Shown piece after piece: positions 1 to 6,749 of a stretch of 64,000 nt of DNA (positions are counted from its first letter, which is position 1; each line of letters begins with the position of its first letter). The stretch is from Elizabethkingia argenteiflava (lineage in GTDB: Bacteria; Bacteroidota; Bacteroidia; Flavobacteriales; Weeksellaceae). The notes under the pieces are model-generated. The model saw nothing but the letters and a program-made list of their open reading frames with translations, was not told where the DNA came from and searched no databases. Position numbers and translations under genes: made by a program. Where the stretch lies: assembly GCF_009904105.1 (NCBI RefSeq), contig NZ_JAAABJ010000519.1, positions 1-64,000 of the forward strand. Reading direction: 5' to 3'.

Positions 1-1
1 T

Positions 2-112
2 GATGGCTTTAAGAATAGAATATTATCTAAGATAATGGCAATGACTGTTATACAATGCATTAATAAACTAAACAATAGAAATATTAACAACTTAAAAACT
101 CGTATTGCTTAA
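2..112 (+). CDS. C-terminal end of an IS982-family-like transposase, cut by the window start
   Basis: An open frame enters from the left edge and ends with TAA at 110-112, giving 36 codons. The residues read FKNRILSKIMAMTVIQCIN followed by KLNNRNINNLKTRIA, which resembles the C-terminus of IS982-family transposases of flavobacteria as I remember it. The rest of the gene lies outside the window, so I cannot tell whether the element is complete. The sequence just after the stop (about 115-131, containing CACGGGTTAAT) could be the right terminal inverted repeat, but its partner is not visible. The family call is from memory of the conserved tail only. Confidence 0.55.
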   Translation, partial: DGFKNRILSKIMAMTVIQCINKLNNRNINNLKTRIA

Positions 113-399
113 ATGCACCACGGGTTAATTTATATAATGTATTAAAAAATAGATTTATATACTTAAGAAATGAAGAGTCTATTCATAGGCAACGCTTATG
201 AATTAAAAGCTTTCCAAGTGCTATTCAATCTGGTGAAGAGATTATACTCATTCTAAATGTTAAAAAAAGAAATTTTTATTCAAGGAACTTTCTTGATCCG
301 GGTTTAAAGCATCTATTTGAGTGTAAAGAGATATTGTGCAGAGTGAGGGGGTTTAAACTATATAATTTTATTAACTTTGCACACGTTAATTTTTAGATC
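113..399. other. Intergenic region between the IS remnant and asnS
   Basis: This stretch holds the possible right end of the insertion sequence (about 115-131) and, at its end, the asnS promoter. A 66-codon frame without stops runs from about 208 into the asnS leader, but it has no start codon and resembles no family I know. I see no other gene, RNA or repeat here. Confidence 0.4.
372..379 (+). promoter_or_regulatory. asnS promoter -7 box (TAACTTTG)
   Basis: TAACTTTG matches the Bacteroidota -7 consensus TAnnTTTG exactly and lies 20 bases before the asnS start codon. No convincing -33 TTTG is present at the usual distance; TTTA at 352-355 is the nearest candidate. Confidence 0.55.
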
Positions 400-1848
400 A
401 TGCACAAGCAGACCATTAAAGAAGTTTTAGAAAAGTATAAGGAATTCTTACATCGTGATATCACCGTGTACGGTTGGGTGCGGGCTTTTCGTTCAAACAG
501 ATTTATAGCCTTAAACGATGGCTCTACCATTAATAACTTGCAAATTGTAGTTGATTTTCAGAATTTTGACGAGAATATTATTCGAAATATTACAACAGCT
601 TCTTCCTTAAAAATCGTAGGAGAAGTGGTAGAGAGCCAAGGTGCTGGGCAAAACATTGAAATTATTGCAAAAAAAATAAAGGTATTAGGGGATAATTTTA
701 CTGAAGATCTTCATAGTACAATTCTCCAACCGAAGAAACACAGCTTAGAAAAACTCCGCGAACAAGCCCATTTAAGATTCAGAACGAACTTGTTCGGAGC
801 TATTTTCAGGGTACGTCATGCCGTTAGTTTTGCCATTCATTCTTTTTTTAACGAAAGAGCCTTTTTCTATATGAATACGCCTATCATTACGGGGGCTGAT
901 GCTGAAGGAGCTGGGGAAATGTTTGGGGTAACTAGTTTTGATTTAGAGAATATTCCTAGGACAGAAGATGCCCGCATAGATTATGCACAGGATTTCTTCG
1001 GTAGAAAAACAAACCTTACTGTATCTGGGCAGTTAGAAGGAGAGGCTGCAGCGATGGGATTGGGAAGGGTTTATACCTTTGGGCCTACTTTTCGTGCAGA
1101 AAATTCTAATACTACCCGTCATTTGGCAGAATTCTGGATGGTAGAGCCTGAAGTAGCGTTTAACAATCTTGAAGATAATATTGATCTTGCCGAAGACTTC
1201 TTAAAATATGTTATTCAGTATGTTTTGGATAAATGTAAGGATGATGTGGCTTTTCTGGATAAGCGCTTTGCTGAAGAGCAGAAACAAAAGCCTGAGCGAG
1301 ATAGGGCGAAAGAAGGGTTGATAGAGAAGTTGGAAAATGTGGTGAAGAAGAGATTTATGCGTGTAAGCTATACCGAAGCTATAGAGATTCTTTTAAACTC
1401 AAAAGAAAATAAAAAAGGAAAATTTGCCTATCCTATTGAAAACTGGGGGGCTGATTTACAATCAGAACACGAGAGATATCTCGTGGAAAAGCATTTTGAG
1501 GCTCCTGTCGTCTTGTTTAATTACCCTGCAGAGATTAAAGCCTTTTACATGAGAATGAATGAGGACCATAAAACGGTTGCAGCTATGGATGTTCTTTTCC
1601 CTGGGATCGGGGAGATTATAGGAGGCTCTCAAAGAGAAGAAAGGCTGGAGGTATTAAAAAATAAAATGCAGATGATGCATGTAGATCCGGAAGAGTTATG
1701 GTGGTATATGGATACCCGAAAGTTTGGCTCTGTTCCCCATGCAGGATTTGGATTGGGCTTGGAGCGTCTCGTCCTTTTCGTGACTGGGATGACTAATATT
1801 AGGGATGTTATACCTTTTCCTAGAACTCCTAAAAATGCAGAATTTTAA
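400..1848 (+). CDS. asnS: Asparaginyl-tRNA synthetase
   Basis: A class IIb aminoacyl-tRNA synthetase that charges tRNA-Asn with asparagine in the cytoplasm. The 482-residue protein has an N-terminal OB-fold anticodon-binding domain (about residues 18-110, with [12 protein letters not shown]). The class II core follows: motif 2 at about 231 ([21 protein letters not shown] begins here) and motif 3 at 449-456 (GFGLGLER). Length fits the Bacteroidota AsnRS, slightly longer than the E. coli enzyme. The ATG is the first in frame after the TAACTTTG promoter. The gene stands alone: a hairpin terminator follows it and rpoN begins about 150 bases later. The AsnRS rather than AspRS assignment rests on overall similarity and the lack of a bacterial AspRS GAD insertion. 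Confidence 0.96.
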   Translation: MHKQTIKEVLEKYKEFLHRDITVYGWVRAFRSNRFIALNDGSTINNLQIVVDFQNFDENIIRNITTASSLKIVGEVVESQGAGQNIEIIAKKIKVLGDNFTEDLHSTILQPKKHSLEKLREQAHLRFRTNLFGAIFRVRHAVSFAIHSFFNERAFFYMNTPIITGADAEGAGEMFGVTSFDLENIPRTEDARIDYAQDFFGRKTNLTVSGQLEGEAAAMGLGRVYTFGPTFRAENSNTTRHLAEFWMVEPEVAFNNLEDNIDLAEDFLKYVIQYVLDKCKDDVAFLDKRFAEEQKQKPERDRAKEGLIEKLENVVKKRFMRVSYTEAIEILLNSKENKKGKFAYPIENWGADLQSEHERYLVEKHFEAPVVLFNYPAEIKAFYMRMNEDHKTVAAMDVLFPGIGEIIGGSQREERLEVLKNKMQMMHVDPEELWWYMDTRKFGSVPHAGFGLGLERLVLFVTGMTNIRDVIPFPRTPKNAEF

Positions 1849-1861
1849 ATATATAGGTTTT

Positions 1862-1897
1862 AAAAAAGCTTTTAGAAAACAATCTAAAGGCTTTTTT
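1862..1897 (+). terminator. Intrinsic terminator of asnS
   Basis: AAAAAAGC-TTTTAGA and TCTAAAG-GCTTTTTT form a stem with a short AAACA-type loop, and the descending arm ends in a run of T. It lies 14 bases after the asnS stop. Confidence 0.75.
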
Positions 1898-1994
1898 ATT
1901 AAAAATAATGACAAAATCCCTTCCAGCTTATTTTTTGAAATAAAATGCTTAAATTCGTAGTGTTAATTTACCAAGTTGTTCACCAAAAAAACCT

Positions 1995-3461
1995 ATGCTA
2001 AAGCAAAACCTACAGATAAAAATCAATCAGAAAATGGCTCCTCAACAGATTCAGTTGATGAAGCTTATTCAGCTTCACACGCTTGAATTTGAGGAAGAGT
2101 TACAGAGGGAGCTAGAGGAGAATCCAGCCTTAGAAAAAGCTTCGGATGAAGTTAAAGAGGATGATTTTGATGATTTTGAGGGAGCTTATGATGACGATGA
2201 GGGAACAGAGTCTATAGAAACAGATTTTGATGTAGATGAGTATTTATTTGATGACGAACCTTCCTATAAAACCTCGGTTAGTAATTACGCTTCCGATGAT
2301 GAAGAATTTGATAACCAATCTTTGCTTACAGAAGGTCAATCCTTATACAATTATCTTATAGAGCAAATACGATTGACTACCATTGCTCATGAAAACCTTA
2401 AAATAGCCGAATATATTATTGGAAATTTAGACAATGATGGTTATTTACGCAGAGATATAAAGTCATTGGTCAACGATTTGGCTTTCTCGTTAGGGGTTTA
2501 TACCAGTGCAGACCAGGTAGAAGATATTCTTACCAATTACGTGCAAAAATTAGATCCCCCAGGGGTAGGCGCGAGGGATTTAAGAGAATGTCTCTTATTG
2601 CAGATCGAAAAGAAGGTGAGTGATAAACCTGCGGTATTATTAGCCCATAATATTTTACTTCATCAATTTGATGCTTTAAGTAACAAACATTATAATAAGA
2701 TTATCCATAAATATGATGTCGGAGAAGAAGATCTTAAACAGGCTTTAGCTGAAATAGCTAAACTTTCGCCTAAAGTAGGAGGAGATTTTGACACTCAAAC
2801 GATTACAATTAACCAAGAGATTATCCCAGATTTTGTTATTTCCGTTAAAGATGGAAAAGTCTCTGCTTCTTTAAATAGTAAAAACGCTCCTCAATTGAGG
2901 GTTTCGGATGAATATAAAGAAATCTTATCCACCTATTCTCAAGACAAAACTTCTCAAGAACATAAGCAGGCTGCTTTATTTATTAAGCAAAAGTTAGATG
3001 CTGCAAAATGGTATATTGATGCCATTAATCAGCGACAAAATACGCTGATGCAAACGATTAATGCCATTATAGAGCTGCAGATAGATTATTTTATTACTGG
3101 AGATGAGAAAAGTATAAAACCCATGATATTAAAAGATGTAGCAGACGTTACTCATTTTGATATCTCTACCATCTCTCGTGTGGTCAAAAGCAAATATGCA
3201 GATACTCCTAATGGGATTGTTTATTTAAAAAACCTGTTTTCCGATAGCTTGAAAAATGATGATGGGGAAGAGGTATCTACTAAGCAAATTAAGAAGCATT
3301 TGCAGGATATCATTGATAAAGAAAATAAAAGAAAACCTTATACCGATGATGTATTGGTAAGAATGCTTAAAGCCAAAGGTTATAATATTGCTCGCCGAAC
3401 TATTGCGAAATATCGTGAACAAATGAATATACCGGTAGCAAGATTACGAAAGGAATTATAA
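1995..3461 (+). CDS. rpoN: RNA polymerase sigma-54 factor
   Basis: Sigma-54 recruits RNA polymerase to -24/-12 promoters and needs an AAA+ activator to open them. The 488-residue protein shows the expected order. The glutamine- and leucine-rich activator-interacting region is at residues 2-47 (KMAPQQIQLMKLIQLHTLEF). An acidic linker (about 50-95, rich in D and E) follows, then the core-binding domain. The DNA-binding domain ends with the diagnostic RpoN box at about 466-475 (ARRTIAKYRE). No bacterial enhancer-binding protein or clear -24/-12 site was noticed in the window, so its regulon lies elsewhere. A strong two-way terminator follows directly after the stop codon. Confidence 0.97.
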   Translation: MLKQNLQIKINQKMAPQQIQLMKLIQLHTLEFEEELQRELEENPALEKASDEVKEDDFDDFEGAYDDDEGTESIETDFDVDEYLFDDEPSYKTSVSNYASDDEEFDNQSLLTEGQSLYNYLIEQIRLTTIAHENLKIAEYIIGNLDNDGYLRRDIKSLVNDLAFSLGVYTSADQVEDILTNYVQKLDPPGVGARDLRECLLLQIEKKVSDKPAVLLAHNILLHQFDALSNKHYNKIIHKYDVGEEDLKQALAEIAKLSPKVGGDFDTQTITINQEIIPDFVISVKDGKVSASLNSKNAPQLRVSDEYKEILSTYSQDKTSQEHKQAALFIKQKLDAAKWYIDAINQRQNTLMQTINAIIELQIDYFITGDEKSIKPMILKDVADVTHFDISTISRVVKSKYADTPNGIVYLKNLFSDSLKNDDGEEVSTKQIKKHLQDIIDKENKRKPYTDDVLVRMLKAKGYNIARRTIAKYREQMNIPVARLRKEL

Positions 3462-3462
3462 G

Positions 3463-3504
3463 AAAACTAAGAGAGCCGCTTTTAAAAGCGGCTCTCTTAG
3501 TTTT
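3463..3504. terminator. Bidirectional terminator between rpoN and the convergent membrane gene
   Basis: A perfect 42-base palindrome with AAAACTAAGAGAGCCGC on the left arm, its complement on the right arm and TTTTAAAA at the centre. Read in either direction it is a GC-rich stem ending in TTTT. It begins right after the rpoN stop and overlaps the stop codon of the minus-strand gene ending at 3503. Confidence 0.88.
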
Positions 3505-4180
3505 AGGCACTTTCCTTTTCTATATGGGTGAGTTGTTGCAGATTTTGGGATAGTTTTTTGAGGAGAATGCCATATACAAGTCTATAGTATACAAAGACTA
3601 AGATGATACCGGTGCAACAGGATATTATAATTCCCATGATATACATTGTGTACTTATCCGTCCTAATCTGGAGATGTTGTTGGTGAACATGGAAAATGGG
3701 AAAAATGGTGATGAGGGCCATAAAAATAACAAGAAATACAATATTGATCCATATAAATCGATTAACTGATTCTTTAAAAGATATTATTTGTGAAATAAAA
3801 TTTCTTAGATTGCTTTCGATTTTTATCTTTTTATATTTTTGAAAAAAAATGTAGGCATAGTACAAAATAATAAAAAGACTGATCATTTTGAAAATGAAAT
3901 AGGCGATGTGGAAGCTCATCTTAATTTTTTGGTCTACTATTATCCCCATCAGGGTGAGCTGAGAGAAATAAATATCACTATTCTCATGTCGGAGCCAAGC
4001 AAAAACATTGAGGATTAAAAAAATAGTAAATTCCGCAAAGCTAATCCATAGAATATACCTAATGTAGCTTTGTGATTTTTTATTTAAAATCTCTAAAATA
4101 TCAGCAGCCTGGTAGTGTGGCCTAATGCTTTGGTTTTGCCAGGTGTTCTTTAACTGGTCTAGATCAAATTCATTCCGCAT
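3503..4180 (-). CDS. Four-TM membrane protein coupled to an ECF sigma factor (possible anti-sigma)
   Basis: A 225-residue protein with a soluble N-terminal segment (MRNEFDLDQLKNTWQNQ) and four hydrophobic segments, roughly residues 38-62, 90-112, 142-164 and 180-205. The final stretch is again polar. Its start overlaps the end of the upstream ECF sigma gene by 11 bases, so the two are almost certainly co-translated. Gene order sigma factor then membrane protein is typical of sigma/anti-sigma pairs. However, no zinc-finger anti-sigma motif (HxxxCxxC) is present, and similar flavobacterial proteins are usually left as hypothetical. A role as regulator of the adjacent sigma factor is inferred from context only. 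Confidence 0.7.
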   Translation of the reverse strand: MRNEFDLDQLKNTWQNQSIRPHYQAADILEILNKKSQSYIRYILWISFAEFTIFLILNVFAWLRHENSDIYFSQLTLMGIIVDQKIKMSFHIAYFIFKMISLFIILYYAYIFFQKYKKIKIESNLRNFISQIISFKESVNRFIWINIVFLVIFMALITIFPIFHVHQQHLQIRTDKYTMYIMGIIISCCTGIILVFVYYRLVYGILLKKLSQNLQQLTHIEKESA

Positions 4181-4664
4181 ATTGGATCATTAATTTTTTC
4201 AGTGTTTTCTTCAATCGGTTCATTTTTACGCGGGTATTCACTTCTGTAATTCCGATATTTTCAGCGATGTCTTTATACGGAATTCCGTCCAGGTACATGG
4301 TAACAATAGCTCTGTCAATATCGTTCAACATTTTAATCACCTTATACAATAGGCTGATTTGTGGTTGGCTGTCATGGGGTTCTTCCAGTACAGGTTGATG
4401 GAAATCTGTTAATTCGGCTGTTTTAATAGTTTTTGTATTCTTTCTAAAAAGTGTAATAGCAGTATTAAGGGCTACGCGGTACATCCATGTCGAAATTTTA
4501 GAATTTCCTTTAAAAGAGTCGTAAGAACGCCATAATTGTAACACGATTTCTTGAAAAAGATCTCGTTGGTCATCTAGATTATGGGTATATAGCCTTGCAA
4601 CTTTAATTATCAGACCTTGGTTGTCTTGGATTAGTTTAGAGAAATCTTGTTCCTTTGGTGACAT
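4170..4664 (-). CDS. ECF-type RNA polymerase sigma factor
   Basis: A 164-residue sigma-70 family protein of the extracytoplasmic-function group. Region 2 spans about residues 12-78, with the core-binding and -10 recognition part around DLFQEIVLQLWRSYDSFKG and STWMYRVALNTAITLFRK. A linker of about 30 residues follows, then region 4 at about 106-160 (DRAIVTMYLDGIPYKDIAE, a helix-turn-helix). Only regions 2 and 4 are present, as expected for ECF factors. The membrane gene downstream overlaps it by 11 bases and is its likely partner. Upstream on the minus strand, TATATTCG (about 30 bases before the ATG) is one mismatch from the -7 consensus. Confidence 0.93.
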   Translation of the reverse strand: MSPKEQDFSKLIQDNQGLIIKVARLYTHNLDDQRDLFQEIVLQLWRSYDSFKGNSKISTWMYRVALNTAITLFRKNTKTIKTAELTDFHQPVLEEPHDSQPQISLLYKVIKMLNDIDRAIVTMYLDGIPYKDIAENIGITEVNTRVKMNRLKKTLKKLMIQYAE

Positions 4665-4879
4665 TTTTCATCAAGTGATAAGGAGTAAATTTGTTACGAA
4701 TATAAAAAAAAGATTTAGAATCATAGATAAGTGTAAGGATACGTCTTTTTACAGAAAGGGCAATCATAAAATAAGCCCTGAAACGGATAAGGATCGGGAA
4801 TAAGGTATAGCCGCTAAATTTTGCTGGTGGTGAAGTTTATTTATCCCGTTTCCAGAGTTCTTAATTGAGAGGAAAACTT

Positions 4880-4887
4880 TATCTTTG
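4880..4887 (+). promoter_or_regulatory. rnpB promoter -7 box (TATCTTTG)
   Basis: TATCTTTG fits TAnnTTTG exactly and lies about 6 bases before the first base-paired nucleotide of the RNase P RNA, the spacing expected for a -7 element. Confidence 0.65.
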
Positions 4888-4891
4888 CACT

Positions 4892-5192
4892 CGACAAGCG
4901 CGGCCTGTTGATCCTTTAAGGGTAGGAAAGTCCGGACACCATAGGGCAACATAGCGGTTAATGGCCGTCATCCGCGAGGATAGGACAAGTGCAACAGAAA
5001 GCAAGTACAGTTCGGCTGTAGTGAAATCAGGTAAACTCTATGTGGTGCAATGCTATGTATACCGGCAATTAAGGGCAGCCCGCCCAATGCCGGGGGGTAA
5101 GCAGCTACATTGTGTTGGTAACAATACAGGGAGATAAATAACAGGCACCTCTCTTCTAAGGGGGTACAGAATCCGGCTTATAGCGCTTGTCT
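4892..5192 (+). ncRNA. rnpB: RNase P RNA (class A type)
   Basis: The catalytic RNA that removes 5' leaders from tRNA precursors. The ends pair as helix P1: GACAAGCGC at 4893-4901 with GCGCTTGTC at 5183-5191. The conserved 5' block GGAAAGTCCGGAC lies at about 4925-4937 and its 3' counterpart AGAATCCGGCTTA at about 5168-5180. The universal ACAGAAA stretch is near 4994-5000. Length of about 300 nt is normal for Bacteroidota. A run of T (5192-5199) after the P1 stem serves as terminator. Converging PPK2 ends at 5198, so the two units share the termination zone. Confidence 0.95.
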
Positions 5193-5197
5193 TTTTT

Positions 5198-6094
5198 TTA
5201 TTTTATAAGCAAGTTTTTATAGGTCTGAAGGTTTAACAAAGTGTCCTCTCCTAGCCGGGGGAATTTAGGGTCTATATGTTTTAAAGTATCAATAATAATC
5301 TGACAGGCTGCTATTCTTGTAAACCATTTTTGATCTGCCGGTAATACATACCAAGGTGCATCTGCTGTAGAGGTTTCATTGATAGCCTCTTCATAAGCTT
5401 TCTGGTAATCGTCCCACAATAAACGTTCTTTAAGATCATTTTCCGAGAATTTCCAGTTTTTATCCGCTTTGTTAATACGGGCTAAAAGTCGTTTTTTTTG
5501 TTCTTTTTTGGAGACGTGAAGAAAAAATTTAACAATATGTGTTCCGTTTTGTACCAGATGTTTTTCGAAGTTCCGAATGCTTTCATATCGGTTTTGCCAA
5601 AAAGTAGTATCAATTTGCTTAATATCTTTCCATACATGTTCATGTAGATTAAATTCAGGGTGAACTTTACAGATTAGGACGCTTTCATAATGAGATCGAT
5701 TAAAAATCCCAATTTTACCTTTATCGGGTAAAGCTTTATAGTGTCTCCATAGGAAATCATGGTTATATTCTTTAGAGCTAGGAGTTTTAAAGCTCGTCAC
5801 TTCGCATCCCTGCGGGTTTATGCCGCTCATCACATGTTGTATAAGGCTGTCCTTACCTGCGGCATCCATAGCTTGTATAACGATTAAAAGGGATTGACTA
5901 CCATCTGCATATAATTTTTCTTGTAGCTGATAAAGCTTTGCTTTCTCTTCTTCTAATATAGCGAGGGCACCCCTTTTGTCTATTTTACCTTGATATCCAG
6001 TAGGTGTCTTTTTGATAGAGAATTTATTCTTGATTCTAAAATTCTGGCTAAAACCTTTACTCATTTTGTTTGGGATTTTTGATTTTAGTAACAT
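5198..6094 (-). CDS. Polyphosphate kinase 2 family protein
   Basis: PPK2 enzymes use inorganic polyphosphate to phosphorylate nucleoside mono- or diphosphates. The 298-residue protein has the P-loop kinase fold of the family. The Walker A is at 75-83 (QAMDAAGKD), the lid/recognition segment is around 95-120, and the Walker B is at 129-137 (GIFNRSHYE), where the family has NRSHYE. The C-terminal RLLARINKADKNWKFSENDL segment is also typical. Which PPK2 class (AMP, ADP or both) it belongs to cannot be settled by eye. An internal Met at residue 11 (MSKGF) is an equally reasonable start, at 6064. Confidence 0.92.
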   Translation of the reverse strand: MLLKSKIPNKMSKGFSQNFRIKNKFSIKKTPTGYQGKIDKRGALAILEEEKAKLYQLQEKLYADGSQSLLIVIQAMDAAGKDSLIQHVMSGINPQGCEVTSFKTPSSKEYNHDFLWRHYKALPDKGKIGIFNRSHYESVLICKVHPEFNLHEHVWKDIKQIDTTFWQNRYESIRNFEKHLVQNGTHIVKFFLHVSKKEQKKRLLARINKADKNWKFSENDLKERLLWDDYQKAYEEAINETSTADAPWYVLPADQKWFTRIAACQIIIDTLKHIDPKFPRLGEDTLLNLQTYKNLLIK

Positions 6095-6130
6095 TCATAT
6101 AGGTTTTTATTTTAATTAAATATGTAGATG

Positions 6131-6170
6131 AAAAAAGGTGGTTTTAAAATTAATTTAAACCACCTTTTTT
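6131..6170 (-). terminator. Intrinsic terminator of the DUF1573 gene
   Basis: AAAAAAGGTGGTTT at 6131-6144 pairs perfectly with AAACCACCTTTTTT at 6157-6170, giving a 14-bp stem, 12-base loop and T-run on both strands. It lies 70 bases past the stop of the minus-strand DUF1573 gene. Confidence 0.8.
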
Positions 6171-6240
6171 CAAAAAATAAGCGCTTCATTTTGTGGTTAG
6201 GCAAATATTATTTAGTATGAACCACTTGAAGTCAGTATTT

Positions 6241-6621
6241 TTAATTTTTGCTTTGCGAAGAGAGAATATTTCCGGTAATCCAAACTACGCTCCTTTGATT
6301 TTCTGGGTCATTGGAGTAGACTTCTATTAATTTTTTAAAGCTTCCTGTTAATTTAGTGTCGTAACCTACTTTAAGTTGTGTGCTTTTGCCTGGTAGGATA
6401 GGATCTTTGCTCCACTGAGGGGTGGTGCAGCCGCAAGAAGCTTTCACATTAGTGAGAATAAGCGGTTTGTTTCCTTTATTTGTGATGGTGAACATTCTTT
6501 CTCCGTTGGAGTTTTGTGCAATATTTCCATATTCCAATGTGGTTTTATCAAAAGAAATAGACTGTGCAGCACATAGAGCGAAGGTGCCCGTTAAAAATAA
6601 TCCTAAAAATAGTTTTTTCAT
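6241..6621 (-). CDS. Secreted DUF1573 protein
   Basis: A 126-residue exported protein of the DUF1573 family, which is widespread in Bacteroidota and has an immunoglobulin-like (ASPM/SPD-2/Hydin-like) fold of unknown role. Residues 1-19 are a signal peptide (MKKLFLGLFLTGTFALCAA), with cleavage probably before Q20. The mature part is one domain with the signature FDKTTLEYGNIAQNS, then ITNKGNKPLILTNVKASCGC (Cys 63 and 65) and a closing EVYSNDPENQ strand. It is divergent from valS, and each gene has its own -7 box in the short shared upstream region. Its function is not known. Confidence 0.9.
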   Translation of the reverse strand: MKKLFLGLFLTGTFALCAAQSISFDKTTLEYGNIAQNSNGERMFTITNKGNKPLILTNVKASCGCTTPQWSKDPILPGKSTQLKVGYDTKLTGSFKKLIEVYSNDPENQRSVVWITGNILSSQSKN

Positions 6622-6654
6622 TTTAAATGAATTTTATAGAGTTAGTCCGAATAA

Positions 6655-6662
6655 CAAATTTA
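6655..6662 (-). promoter_or_regulatory. Promoter -7 box for the DUF1573 gene
   Basis: Read on the minus strand this is TAAATTTG, an exact TAnnTTTG, 33 bases before the start codon at 6621. Confidence 0.5.
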
Positions 6663-6706
6663 ACTAATTATTTGATACAGGGTTTTTATATTCATGAGCT
6701 TTCCCG

Positions 6707-6714
6707 TATTTTTG
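6707..6714 (+). promoter_or_regulatory. Promoter -7 box for valS
   Basis: TATTTTTG fits TAnnTTTG and lies 35 bases before the chosen valS start at 6750. It would be inside the coding sequence if translation began at the earlier ATG (6627), which supports the later start. Confidence 0.5.
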
Positions 6715-6749
6715 CAACTTATCACATAAAAACATTAATTATCAAACTA

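Noticed and set aside
208-396. Frame without stops (about 63-66 codons) before asnS
   Set aside because: It has no start codon, covers the asnS promoter and resembles nothing I know.
4764-4952. Minus-strand frame of 62 codons overlapping rnpB
   Set aside because: It overlaps the RNase P RNA gene, whose helix P1 and conserved blocks explain the sequence.
6627-6749. N-terminal extension of valS to the ATG at 6627
   Set aside because: It would overlap the valS and DUF1573 promoters, and family members begin at the Met coded at 6750.
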